In this document: positions 21,686 to 30,855 of the stretch, one piece after another
Layout of the letters: every line of letters starts with the position of its first letter
Position numbering within the stretch: the first letter of the stretch is position 1
Assembly (NCBI RefSeq): GCF_000380565.1
Contig: NZ_AQYJ01000023.1
Location: 248,001 to 312,000, forward strand
Length of the DNA: 64,000 nt
Direction: 5' to 3'
DNA from: Microbulbifer variabilis ATCC 700307
Lineage (GTDB): Bacteria; Pseudomonadota; Gammaproteobacteria; Pseudomonadales; Cellvibrionaceae
Made by a program: the position numbers and the translations under genes
The notes under the pieces: generated by a model
What the model saw: the letters and a program-made list of their open reading frames with translations, nothing else
What the model was told of the DNA's origin: nothing
The model's database searches: none

Positions 21686-24070
21686 ATGAGTGAATCCAGC
21701 AAGGTAGTTTCCCTTTCAGAGAAAAGTGCGGGTCGACATGGTACTTCTATGGGTAAGCCCGCAGTCCTGCCCTCGGCGGTTGTGCTGTTAAAGGAAAAAG
21801 CCAGCACCCAGTTGTTTGAGCGTGTCAAAGCGCTGTTTGGGGCGGTGGATGATTCACTGTTTGCGATGGCGGAGCGTGCTCACGGCCAGGAAGAGCAGGA
21901 TGGTCTGTTCCAGGCATTGCGCCTGCTGAGAGTAGAGCGCCGCAATGTCGCTGAGCGCTTCGTCAAAAACGTGCAGCACGCTTTCCAGATCCGCCAGGAG
22001 GAGCCGTCGGAACCCGCTTTTGCCCAGGACAATCTGTCACTGGTTCACAATGATGACCTGGAGCAGCTGGTGGCCGCGGATACCATGGTGGCCAATGCCA
22101 AGCGAGATTTTGCCGAGCCACTGACCGAATTGTGCCTGCGCCTGGATACCCTCTACGCCGTTAAGGTGTATGACAAGAACAACCCTCTCGGCCCCGATGT
22201 GATCTGCGATGCATTTGTAGATGCAATTCAGGAGCTGGATCTCTATATCCGCGCGCGCCTTACGTTGCTCAAGAAATTTGAGCAAACAGTTATGCAGCAG
22301 CTGCGGGGTTTTTACGAATTCTGTAATCAGCTACTTGTAGAGCAGGGCGTGTTGCCCTCACTGCGGGAGCAGCAGCGCGCAGCGCGACAGCGCTCGGCTT
22401 ATCCGGCAGGGCGTGGTCCCGGCAATCCGGGTGCAGCTCAGGCCGCTGTAGTTGGCAGCGCTGGGGATGGTGCTACCCAGGCCGCACAGGGAGTACCTGT
22501 CAGTGGTCACTTTGCCCCAGGGCTCGTACCCGCTACGGCGGGTATGACACCCATGCCCGCTGGGGATCTGCTCACACATCTGGGAGCTTTGCAAAGTGGG
22601 GCTCATTACCAGGATGCCGGTGCAGCCCAATTGTTGAATGTTGGCGATCTGCTGCAGCAGCGCCTGGTTGACTCCAATCAGGCAGCTTCGTTGGCAAAAG
22701 TGGATAGCGATGTAATCAAACTGGTGGAAATGCTGTTTTCCTTTATTTTGGAAGATCGCAGTCTCGCCACACCGATTAAATCCCAGCTCGGCCGTTTGCA
22801 GCTGCCATTGCTCAAGGTTGCGATTGCCGATAAGTCGTTTTTTAGTAAAGGTGGCCATCCCGCACGCAAACTGTTAAATGAGCTTGCCGATGCTGCCACT
22901 GGTTGGCAAGCTCCAGACAATTTCGAGTCCGACCCTCTATACAGTGAAGTCTCGCTGATCGTAGAGCGGGTTCTCAGCGAGTTCGATCAGGACATCAATA
23001 TTTTTGCCACGCTTCTGGAGTCTTTGCGCGAGTTTATTATTCGCGAACGCAAGCGCGCGGAAATGCTGGAGCGCAGGGTTATAGATGAGGCGGATGGCCG
23101 GGCAAAAACCCAAGCCGCGCGCGCTCGTGTAGCAGCGGTAATGGATGCCCTGGTAGCCGAGAGAGACCTGCCGCCTGTGGTACAGGATTGGCTGCAAAAG
23201 GTTTGGAACAACGTTTTATTCCTCACTTGTGTGAAAGAGGGCACTGAAAGCGAGGCCTGGAGTCGCGATGTGCGCACAGCCCGCGACCTGGTGTGGAGTG
23301 TGCAGGCACCAATGCCGGATTCCCGTAAGCAGCTTCTGAGCTTGTTGCCGGTTTTGCAGGAGCGTTTGCGCGAGGGTATTGAAGCTCTCTCCTACAACGC
23401 CTTTGAGGCGCGCGCCATGTTTGCCGGTTTGAAGGAAGTTTATCGCGAGCGTTTTGCCCTCGCGCAGCGCCTCACCGAGGAGCGCGAACTTCAGGTTAAA
23501 GAGCAGGTGGCCCGCGAGGTTAAGGCGGCCACTTCGGTGGATCATTTGGCGGAAGTGGTCGAGGTTCAATCCAGTGAAACTCTGCCGGTAGAGGCCATAG
23601 CTCCCGAAGCTGGCGAGCCGCAACCGGCCGCTGATGATAAAGACGAACCGGTAACCGAAGAGACCGCTCTGTCGCAGGAAGTGGCGGTGCCGCAAATGGA
23701 AGAGCTTGAGCAGGCGGTTGCCCAGGCGGAGTTAGCGGCATCTTCTGCGGAGCAGGAGGGCCTTGCTCCTCTCGATGAGGCGGACCCCCACTGGCAGATG
23801 ACCTTCCGCCTCGCCCAGGGGAGTTGGTTTGAGTTGAAGCGCTCTGATGAGGAGCAGTTCCGCTGCCGTTTGGCAGCGGTTATCCGCGATATTGACCAGT
23901 TTATTTTTGTGAACCGCAACGGTGCCAAGGTAGCGGAGTTCGGCCGATTGGAGCTGGCTCATGCGCTGCGCTCAGCGCAGCTGTTGCCCCTTGATGACGG
24001 TATGTTATTTGAGCGTGCGCTGCAGTCGGTTATTGGCAATGTGCGCAAAAAACGCAGCGAACAGCGCTGA
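21686..24070 (+). CDS. DUF1631 family protein
   Basis: A 794-aa cytosolic protein of the DUF1631 family (sometimes mislabelled thymidine phosphorylase). I start it at ATG 21686 rather than the in-frame TTG 6 bp earlier. An N-terminal region (about 1-230) is helical. A low-complexity Ala/Gly/Pro-rich linker spans about 235-310. A helical core with DVIKLVEMLFSFILEDRSL follows, then an acidic Glu/Ala-rich linker. The C-terminal part from about 700 (AQGSWFELKRSDE, FIFVNRNGAKVAEF) resembles a PilZ-like beta-barrel, which would suggest c-di-GMP input; that is inference. Its place between nadC and ampD matches Pseudomonas. Confidence 0.88.
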   Translation: MSESSKVVSLSEKSAGRHGTSMGKPAVLPSAVVLLKEKASTQLFERVKALFGAVDDSLFAMAERAHGQEEQDGLFQALRLLRVERRNVAERFVKNVQHAFQIRQEEPSEPAFAQDNLSLVHNDDLEQLVAADTMVANAKRDFAEPLTELCLRLDTLYAVKVYDKNNPLGPDVICDAFVDAIQELDLYIRARLTLLKKFEQTVMQQLRGFYEFCNQLLVEQGVLPSLREQQRAARQRSAYPAGRGPGNPGAAQAAVVGSAGDGATQAAQGVPVSGHFAPGLVPATAGMTPMPAGDLLTHLGALQSGAHYQDAGAAQLLNVGDLLQQRLVDSNQAASLAKVDSDVIKLVEMLFSFILEDRSLATPIKSQLGRLQLPLLKVAIADKSFFSKGGHPARKLLNELADAATGWQAPDNFESDPLYSEVSLIVERVLSEFDQDINIFATLLESLREFIIRERKRAEMLERRVIDEADGRAKTQAARARVAAVMDALVAERDLPPVVQDWLQKVWNNVLFLTCVKEGTESEAWSRDVRTARDLVWSVQAPMPDSRKQLLSLLPVLQERLREGIEALSYNAFEARAMFAGLKEVYRERFALAQRLTEERELQVKEQVAREVKAATSVDHLAEVVEVQSSETLPVEAIAPEAGEPQPAADDKDEPVTEETALSQEVAVPQMEELEQAVAQAELAASSAEQEGLAPLDEADPHWQMTFRLAQGSWFELKRSDEEQFRCRLAAVIRDIDQFIFVNRNGAKVAEFGRLELAHALRSAQLLPLDDGMLFERALQSVIGNVRKKRSEQR

Positions 24071-24236
24071 TCTGCCTGTTTTAGCTCCCCTGTCCCGGCA
24101 ACTATTGCCGGGGCCCACTTCTGTCGCGATACGTCTCTAAACCGATTGGCATATCGATCAACGCTTCCATAGAATGGTAACTGCCAAGGCCCTGAGTTCA
24201 TTTGGGGTGGTAGTTTGCTGGAACGGAGATCGCAGA

Positions 24237-24797
24237 TTGAAATACCAAGTGGAATCTGGCTGGCTATCCGGTGCGCGCCGGGTGCCCAGTCCTCACTGCA
24301 ACAGCCGGCCCGACGACTGCCCCGTGGACCTTTTGGTCGTTCACAGCATCAGCCTGCCACCCGGGCAGTATGGCGGGCCTTATATCGATGCGTTTTTCCT
24401 TGGGCAGCTGGATATTGATGCCCATCCCTATTTTGCCGAGATTGCGGCTCTGCAGGTTTCTGCACATATCCTTATTGATCGGGATGGTATCGTCACCCAG
24501 TATGTGCCCCTTGACCGGCGCGCCTGGCATGCGGGTAAGTCGGAATTCAAAGGGCGCACCAACTGTAATGACTTTTCTATCGGGATCGAGCTTGAAGGCT
24601 TGGATACGGATATTTATACCGATGCCCAATACCATGCCCTGGCAGAGGTGAGTGCGGCCATTATGCTGGCTTATCCAGCCATCGGCGTGGACAGGATAGC
24701 CAGTCACTCTGATATAGCGCCTGGACGCAAGCTGGACCCCGGCCCCGGCTTTGACTGGGAGCGCTACTTGAATGAGCTCGATAAGCTCGTTGAGTGA
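24237..24797 (+). CDS. ampD: 1,6-anhydro-N-acetylmuramyl-L-alanine amidase AmpD
   Basis: AmpD cleaves the stem peptide from 1,6-anhydro-MurNAc peptides in the cytosol during peptidoglycan recycling, and in many species its loss derepresses AmpC. I prefer TTG 24237 (MKYQVESGWLSGARRV), 186 aa, because this is where the family begins and GGAG lies about 10 bp upstream; an ATG at 24174 would add 21 unlike residues. Zinc ligands are visible in LLVVHSISLPPG and IASHSDIAPGRKLDPG (His and Asp). NDFSIGIELEG is a further amidase_2 motif. ampE follows in the same direction. Confidence 0.94.
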   Translation: MKYQVESGWLSGARRVPSPHCNSRPDDCPVDLLVVHSISLPPGQYGGPYIDAFFLGQLDIDAHPYFAEIAALQVSAHILIDRDGIVTQYVPLDRRAWHAGKSEFKGRTNCNDFSIGIELEGLDTDIYTDAQYHALAEVSAAIMLAYPAIGVDRIASHSDIAPGRKLDPGPGFDWERYLNELDKLVE

Positions 24798-24935
24798 AAC
24801 TTCCACTTCGCGGTGCTGGTGTATCAATCCACATCGCCTTTAAAATTGAACTGCCATTGTGTGAGGTTCGCCTACTTGTTTAGCAGACCCAGGGTGGCGC
24901 ATCATGATTCAACTATGGGCTGACGCGGTATCACT

Positions 24936-25811
24936 ATGACTCTGCTAATCGTTTTATTCACTTTGGCTCTGGTGCAAATCTGGGGGTCTGGTGCGCCTTT
25001 GCACCGCGATGGCTGGTTTGATAAATGGTGTGAGCGACTCTCTAAAGTGCCGCAACTGCAATCGAATGGCGGCTTGTTGCTGGGGGCCAGTATTCTGCCA
25101 CCGGTGCTGCTGATTGCGGTGGTGATGGTAATTGCAGAATCCAACTTTGGAGGCTTGGGAGCGCTTTTACTTGGGGTGCCACTGTTACTTTATTGCCTGG
25201 GACGAGGCAATTTTAACGAGATTGTAAGCGTTTACCTGCGCAGCTGGTATCGGGGCGACTTCAAGGGGGCTGAGGAAGCTGCGGCCCCTTTTCTACAGGA
25301 TATCCACGAGACTCCGGCAGATGGCAAGTGCCTGCATGAACAGGTCTTCCGCGGTGCCGCTTACAGTGCCTTCGAGCGCCTCTTTGCCGTTCTTTTCTGG
25401 TTTATTTTGCTCGGGATACCGGGTGCGCTGCTATTTCGTTTGAGTGCTCTCTATGCAGAGCGCGCTCGCGGGACACAGTGGCAGGCAACTGCAGCCCGCT
25501 GGCTTTGGTTACTGGAGTGGTTGCCGGTAAGGATCATGGGGCTCAGCTTTGCGATTGTGGGTAATTTTGCCGGTTGCTACCGAGCCTGGCGTCAGTGTCT
25601 GATGTGTCGTGAGAGAGATACGGCACAGGTGCTCGAAGCCTACCTGGAAGGGGCGTTAGGAGGAATTGACGCCAGTGAATGCAGTGCCAGTGCAGATCTT
25701 TCACAAGTCCAGCGTCAAAGTGGCGCGGAAATAGAGGGGCTGCAGTCCTTGCTTTCCAGAACCCTACTGTTGTGGGTTACCGTGTTGGCCCTGACGGTTT
25801 TGTTCGCCTGA
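24936..25811 (+). CDS. ampE: AmpE-like inner-membrane regulatory protein
   Basis: AmpE is an inner-membrane protein encoded with ampD, implicated in beta-lactamase signalling. The 291-aa protein has hydrophobic segments near 2-14, 44-62, 68-85, 140-165, 185-205 and the C-terminal end. Typical features are the N-terminal LIVLFTLALVQIW, LLLYCLGRGNFNEIVSVYLRSW and YSAFERLFAVLFWFILLGIPGA. The ampD-ampE spacing is 138 bp. No AmpR or AmpC is visible in this window. Confidence 0.92.
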   Translation: MTLLIVLFTLALVQIWGSGAPLHRDGWFDKWCERLSKVPQLQSNGGLLLGASILPPVLLIAVVMVIAESNFGGLGALLLGVPLLLYCLGRGNFNEIVSVYLRSWYRGDFKGAEEAAAPFLQDIHETPADGKCLHEQVFRGAAYSAFERLFAVLFWFILLGIPGALLFRLSALYAERARGTQWQATAARWLWLLEWLPVRIMGLSFAIVGNFAGCYRAWRQCLMCRERDTAQVLEAYLEGALGGIDASECSASADLSQVQRQSGAEIEGLQSLLSRTLLLWVTVLALTVLFA

Positions 25812-25989
25812 TTTTTTGAAGTTATTCAGAGCTGAAATGAGTAAATTATTTTTTAACTGAATTACATTTTGGAAAAATTTCCCAGTAATTGCTTGACTTT
25901 TAACCATCCTCCCAGATGATTGCGCCCGCTATCGCACTCCGGAGATTACCGGGTAGCGGGATGCTTATACTCAGTGGAGGAAGTAGGGT

Positions 25990-27417
25990 TTGAATGTTTC
26001 ATTACTGGAACCGCAAATGCTGTCAGATCTCAGTGCTGCAAATGGTAGGGACTCCGCGGCGTTAGTCGCTGGACTAAGGGCATATTTTCGCAGTGGAAGT
26101 ACCCTTGAGCTGGCCTGGAGGCGTCGCCAATTAATTCAGCTGCGCAAAATGCTCTCGGAGAATGAGGCGCGCTTTATTGGGGCCTTGAATGAGGACCTGC
26201 ATAAGGCTCCCCAGGAAGCTTACCTGACTGAGATTTCGTTTCTCTATAGTGATATCGATCATACCCTCAAGCACCTCAAAAAGTGGGTACGCCAGCGCAA
26301 GGTTTCCTCGCCACTTCTCACCCAACCTGCGAAAAGCTATATACAGCCAGAACCCCTTGGGGTGATATTGATTATTGGCGCCTGGAATTATCCCCTTCAA
26401 CTATTGCTGTCGCCTCTTGTGCCTGCCATAGCGGCGGGTAACTGTGCAGTGGTCAAACCGTCGGAATTATCCCCTGCGGTTTCTCATTTGATCGCTGAGT
26501 TGTTGCCCAGATACCTGGATAATGATGCCTTCGCCTGTGTTGAGGGAGCTGTGGCAGAGACCACGAGCCTTTTGGAGCAGCGCTGGGATCACATCATGTA
26601 CACCGGCGGTGGTCGGGTAGCCAGGATTATTATGGGGGCAGCAAGTAAGCACTTAACTCCGGTTACCCTGGAGCTTGGCGGCAAAAGCCCCTGTATTGTG
26701 GCCGATGATGCAGATATCGATATTGCCGCGCGGCGTATAGCTTGGGGGAAATTTACCAATGCGGGGCAAACCTGTATTGCACCGGATTATGTACTGTGTA
26801 CCAAGCACACCGCGGACCGTCTTGTCCCTGCTATCCAGCTGGCGGTAAGGGAGATGTTTGGGGACAGCCCCCGTCAAAGCAGCGATTATGGACGGATAAT
26901 CAATACCCAGCACACATTGCGTTTGGCGGACCTCCTCGGTGATGGTGAGGTAATTTTTGGTGGGGATGTCGATGTGGATAGTTGCTACATGGCGCCAACC
27001 CTGATGCGCTGTGTCAATCTGGAGTCCCCGGTAATGCAGGAAGAGATTTTTGGTCCCTTGCTGCCGGTAGTTGAGTTGGATGACTTCGGAAAAGTGGAAG
27101 CGTTTGTTAATGAGAGGGAAAAGCCGTTAGCGCTGTATATTTTTACCCGGAGTGATGCCATCGCTGACCGGGTGCTTTCCCGCTGCAGCTCCGGTAATGC
27201 CTGCGTGAACGATTGCATGATGTTTATGCTGGCCCAGGATCTGCCATTTGGAGGAGTGGGAGCCAGCGGTATGGGCTGTTACCGCGGTGAGCATGGTTTC
27301 AGAACTTTTAGCCACTACAAAGCCGTGATGAAACGCAAAAATATTCTGGATGTTGACCTGCGTTATGCGCCGTACACCAATCGAAAATTTAAGTGGTTGA
27401 AAATACTGCAGCGATAG
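25990..27417 (+). CDS. NAD(P)-dependent aldehyde dehydrogenase, ALDH3-like
   Basis: Oxidises an aldehyde to the acid with NAD(P)+. The 475-aa length fits the short ALDH3/coniferyl-type group. Motifs are GVILIIGAWNYPLQLLLSPL (about 118-137), AAGNCAVVKPSELSP, VTLELGGKSPCIV with the general-base Glu, NAGQTCIAPDYVL with the nucleophilic Cys, EEIFGPLLPV, and FGGVGASGMG. The TTG start at 25990 is preceded by GGAGGA at good spacing. The protein ends RKFKWLKILQR, a basic tail as in membrane-associated members. It is distantly similar to the gene at 49439-50884. Confidence 0.9.
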   Translation: MNVSLLEPQMLSDLSAANGRDSAALVAGLRAYFRSGSTLELAWRRRQLIQLRKMLSENEARFIGALNEDLHKAPQEAYLTEISFLYSDIDHTLKHLKKWVRQRKVSSPLLTQPAKSYIQPEPLGVILIIGAWNYPLQLLLSPLVPAIAAGNCAVVKPSELSPAVSHLIAELLPRYLDNDAFACVEGAVAETTSLLEQRWDHIMYTGGGRVARIIMGAASKHLTPVTLELGGKSPCIVADDADIDIAARRIAWGKFTNAGQTCIAPDYVLCTKHTADRLVPAIQLAVREMFGDSPRQSSDYGRIINTQHTLRLADLLGDGEVIFGGDVDVDSCYMAPTLMRCVNLESPVMQEEIFGPLLPVVELDDFGKVEAFVNEREKPLALYIFTRSDAIADRVLSRCSSGNACVNDCMMFMLAQDLPFGGVGASGMGCYRGEHGFRTFSHYKAVMKRKNILDVDLRYAPYTNRKFKWLKILQR

Positions 27418-27524
27418 AGTGGCCAAAAATATTTAGCGAGATATGGGCGAAAAGGGAATTTTGCTGGTTTTTTAGTGGCTTGAGTTGGTACATTCAGTCG
27501 TAAATTAAAAAGACCAACAGAGCT

Positions 27525-28511
27525 ATGCCCTCGGACCCCAATGACCTGCCTACCAGTGCTGATGTTTTTTGCGCGGCACAAACAGTCTCCGGAACTGTCC
27601 ATCGAACTCCCTTGATTCGCTCCCAGCTTCTCAATGAGCTGGGTGGCGCCAATCTTTGGTTTAAATGTGAGCACTTGCAAAAAGTGGGTGCGTTTAAAGC
27701 ACGTGGAGCTGCAAATGCACTTTCCCTCTTGCCTGAAGGAGCTGAGTTGGTGGCGACCCACTCCTCAGGCAATCATGGCGCGGCGTTGGCATGGGCTGCT
27801 GCGGAGCGGTGTTTGCCCTGTATTGTTGTAATGCCAGAGACGGCGCCCGATATGAAGCGCATGGCTGTGGAAAGTTATGGCGCAACAATTGTTACTTGCG
27901 GTCCTACCCTGGCAGACCGTGAAGAGGCTCTGCAAAAAGTGGTGCAAGAGACAGGGGCCCATGTAGTGCCGCCCTATGACGACAGCAGGATTATTGCGGG
28001 GCAGGGCACGGTAGCTCTAGAGGTTGTTCAGCAATGTCGGGAGCAGGGTTTTACTCCGGATGTGATTGTGGCCCCTGTGGGTGGCGGTGGCCTGCTCGCA
28101 GGCACTGGGCTGGCAATAGCGGCGTTGGCTCCAGATGTATTGGTAATAGGCGCAGAGCCCGCTGGCGCGGATGATGCGCAGCGATCTTTGCGTGGCGGTG
28201 TTCATATCACTACCCAGCAGCCCCATACTATTGCCGATGGCTTGCGTACAACGCTTGGGCACCGAAACTACAGGGTGATTCGTCGCACTGTGAGAGATAT
28301 TGTGACGGTTTCTGAAAGTGGTATTGTGCGGGCAATGCAACTATTGTGGACTCGCACCAAGCAAATGGTTGAGCCCTCAGCTGCCGTGGGGCTCGCAGCT
28401 GTGCTCGAGCACGGAGCGCGTTTTCGCAACAAGAATGTCGCAGTTGTATTGACCGGTGGCAACATGGATCTGGGCAAGGTTTCAAGCCTGTTGGCCAGTG
28501 TGGAAGAGTAA
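27525..28511 (+). CDS. fold-type II PLP enzyme, threonine/serine dehydratase-like
   Basis: A 328-aa pyridoxal-phosphate enzyme with the catalytic domain only and no ACT regulatory domain, as in serine racemase and catabolic threonine dehydratase. The Schiff-base Lys is in EHLQKVGAFKARGAANA (about 50-66). The substrate loop is HSSGNHGAALAW, and the phosphate-binding loop is APVGGGGLLAG near 187-197. VVLTGGNMD near the end has the Ser/Gly-type pyridine-ring environment. Deamination of L-Thr/L-Ser or serine racemisation are both possible. The PEBP-like gene starts 2 bp after its stop, so they are probably cotranscribed. Confidence 0.88.
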   Translation: MPSDPNDLPTSADVFCAAQTVSGTVHRTPLIRSQLLNELGGANLWFKCEHLQKVGAFKARGAANALSLLPEGAELVATHSSGNHGAALAWAAAERCLPCIVVMPETAPDMKRMAVESYGATIVTCGPTLADREEALQKVVQETGAHVVPPYDDSRIIAGQGTVALEVVQQCREQGFTPDVIVAPVGGGGLLAGTGLAIAALAPDVLVIGAEPAGADDAQRSLRGGVHITTQQPHTIADGLRTTLGHRNYRVIRRTVRDIVTVSESGIVRAMQLLWTRTKQMVEPSAAVGLAAVLEHGARFRNKNVAVVLTGGNMDLGKVSSLLASVEE

Positions 28512-28513
28512 CA

Positions 28514-29104
28514 ATGAGAGTGTTGGATATGAACCTAGGATTTCGCCGCATAAAGTACAGCAAAATTGCCAGTTTCTTTGCAGCGACAATATTTTCTTTG
28601 ATGGCTGTTGCCTCCCAGGCCGGGCAGTTGACACTGTCTTCTACGTCTTTGAAACCCGGCAAAAAAATGCCATTAGCTCATGTATATGCCGGCTGTGGCG
28701 GGGAAAATGTCTCTCCGCAACTGAGCTGGGAGGGGGCCCCCGAAGGCACTAAAAGTTTTGCGGTGACGGTTTATGATCCCGATGCACCGACAGGCAGTGG
28801 CTGGTGGCACTGGGTGATTTTTAATATCCCTGCTGACGTAACCAGTCTGCCAGAGGGTGCTGGAGACCTGAAGAACGGCCTGATTCCCGAAGCTATTCAG
28901 GGGCGCAATGACTATGGAAATCCTGGATATGGTGGCGCCTGCCCACCCAAAGGGCACGGCGACCATCGCTATCGCTTCCGTGTATATGCCCTGAAAGTGG
29001 ATTCCCTGCCGTTAGATGAAAATTCATCTCCCGCCAAGGTGGGCTTCAATGTGAATGCCAACAAGTTGGCCGAGGCAGAGCTCGAGGTTCTGTGGGGCCA
29101 TTGA
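28514..29104 (+). CDS. YbhB/YbcL family PEBP-like exported protein
   Basis: A 196-aa protein with an N-terminal signal peptide (about 1-36, ending VASQAG) and a phosphatidylethanolamine-binding-protein fold. Conserved blocks are LSWEGAPEGTKSFAVTVYDPDAP with the ligand-site Asp-Pro-Asp, GWWHWVIFNIPADV with the conserved His, YGGACPPKGHGDHRYRFRVYAL, and the final region after LAEAELEVLWGH. Probably periplasmic. The function of bacterial PEBP-like proteins is poorly defined. Confidence 0.9.
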   Translation: MRVLDMNLGFRRIKYSKIASFFAATIFSLMAVASQAGQLTLSSTSLKPGKKMPLAHVYAGCGGENVSPQLSWEGAPEGTKSFAVTVYDPDAPTGSGWWHWVIFNIPADVTSLPEGAGDLKNGLIPEAIQGRNDYGNPGYGGACPPKGHGDHRYRFRVYALKVDSLPLDENSSPAKVGFNVNANKLAEAELEVLWGH

Positions 29105-29187
29105 GTTAGGTAGCTTTTTGGGTGCAGACATATTGCCTGCGCTCTTTCTTTATGGCCGGCAATAGGGCTCAAAGGGGAAGATTGAAT

Positions 29188-30555
29188 ATGTCGCGGCAGC
29201 AACTGACATGGGGGCAAGCACTTGGAGCTTATCTGAAGCCCCGTGTAATCACCATGTTTTTCCTCGGCTTTTCTGCCGGCCTTCCGCTTTTACTGGTCTT
29301 CTCAACCCTGACTGCCTGGCTGCGCGACTACGGTGTTAGCCGCACCGCTATAGGCTTCTTTGCCTGGGTCGGAATTACCTTTTCAATAAAGGTGCTCTGG
29401 GCTCCCATCATTGACTATTTACGGTTGCCTTTACTGACCAAAAGCCTGGGAAAACGGCGGAGCTGGATGCTGGTGTCCCAAGTGGGCGTTGCCATTGGCT
29501 TGGTGGGTATGGCCAGCGTGGATCCCCAGCTGTCCTTGTTGCAAGTAGCTCTGCTCGCTCTGTGGGTTGCATTCTGCTCGGCTTCACAAGATGTGGCTAT
29601 TGATGCCTACAGAATTGAAGCCATGGATGAAGACTACCAGGGAGCTATGGCGGCTAATTATGTGTTTGGTTATCGGGTTGCGATGCTGATTGCTGGGGCT
29701 GGGGCACTATTTATTGCAGATTTGTTCAGTTGGTCTGGCGCCTACCTGGCAATGGCCGTTTTGATGGGGGTGGGTGTGATCACCACTTTGTTGATCACAG
29801 AGCCCGATCACTCGAAGGTTAATAAAGAGGCTGACGTACTGCAGAGTGAATGGGAGCAGCGCCTGTTGGGGAAGGGCGAACACAGTCGCTTGAAGCAGTG
29901 GTTTGTTCGTGCTGTCGCCTGTCCCTTTATTGAGTTCTTCCAACGCAATGGGCGCTTTGCTTTTGTTTTATTGCTGTTTATCGGTATTTTCCGCCTAAGC
30001 GATATTGCGATGGGGATTATGGCCAATCCCTTCTACTTGGATTTAGGCTTTTCCAAAACAGAAATTGCAGAAATCAGTAAGCTGTTCGGATTCTTCTGCA
30101 CTATTCTCGGCTCCTTTCTAGGTGGAGTCCTGGTGGTGCGCTATGGCATTTTGCGCCCGCTGATACTCGGGGCGGTAATGGTTGCCTGCACCAACTTACT
30201 GTTTGCCCAGCTTGCACTGATTGGTCCGGATAAGGCATGGCTGGCCCTGGTGATCAGTGCCGACAACATCAGCGGCGGTATTGCTAATGCGGTCCTTGTC
30301 GCTTACCTGTCGAGCCTGGCCAATAAGGCTTATACCGCAACCCAGTATGCCTTGTTCAGCTCTCTGATGACGCTGCCGGGTAAATTTATCAGTGGTTTTT
30401 CCGGTATGGTGGTTGATGCTCAGGGTTACGCCCATTTCTTTATTTATGCTGCCTTAATGGGAGTTCCGGCAATTTTACTCTCTATCTATTTCTGGCGGCG
30501 TGAACAGCGTGAATGGCATCTGGAAGAACCGCAGCCAGACTCACGCGCGACCTGA
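29188..30555 (+). CDS. AmpG-family muropeptide permease (copy 1)
   Basis: MFS transporter importing GlcNAc-anhydroMurNAc muropeptides from the periplasm for recycling. Start at ATG 29188 (MSRQQLTWGQALGAYL), preceded by AGGGGAAG; the open frame begins at 29122. The 455-aa protein has about 12-14 helices and AmpG signatures FFLGFSAGLPLLLVFSTLTAWLRD (given here as two blocks: FFLGFSAGLPLLLVFSTL and TAWLRDYGVSRTAIG), KVLWAPIID, GKRRSWML, and SASQDVAIDAYRIE. It shares a neighbourhood with ampD and ampE and is followed by a second homologue. Confidence 0.88.
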   Translation: MSRQQLTWGQALGAYLKPRVITMFFLGFSAGLPLLLVFSTLTAWLRDYGVSRTAIGFFAWVGITFSIKVLWAPIIDYLRLPLLTKSLGKRRSWMLVSQVGVAIGLVGMASVDPQLSLLQVALLALWVAFCSASQDVAIDAYRIEAMDEDYQGAMAANYVFGYRVAMLIAGAGALFIADLFSWSGAYLAMAVLMGVGVITTLLITEPDHSKVNKEADVLQSEWEQRLLGKGEHSRLKQWFVRAVACPFIEFFQRNGRFAFVLLLFIGIFRLSDIAMGIMANPFYLDLGFSKTEIAEISKLFGFFCTILGSFLGGVLVVRYGILRPLILGAVMVACTNLLFAQLALIGPDKAWLALVISADNISGGIANAVLVAYLSSLANKAYTATQYALFSSLMTLPGKFISGFSGMVVDAQGYAHFFIYAALMGVPAILLSIYFWRREQREWHLEEPQPDSRAT

Positions 30556-30855
30556 AGAGAGCCATTCCAGGGTCTAATTTTATTGCTGGCATACAGATCT
30601 GCTTTATGACAGAAGCTTTCCTGTGTGCCGGTCACTCATCTCGTTGCTACGCCCCCGGATAATTCCTCATCAACGGGCATTTTCTCCGACTTGTGTCTAT
30701 GGTGGTTGTATTACTCCTCCGCTCGAAACCTGTAATGGTTATTGGTTTTTTATAGAGATAAGGGAGGGGTTTTGGTGTCACTTATGGCTGTTAGCTGGGA
30801 TGTCTAAGAGCTGTAGTTTTCAAGAATGATAATCAGCAATTAAAAGCGACAAACT
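30556..30855. other. intergenic stretch between the two AmpG-like genes
   Basis: Three hundred bases without a convincing reading frame or structured RNA. The distance suggests the second permease has its own promoter, but I see no clear -35/-10 pair. Confidence 0.35.
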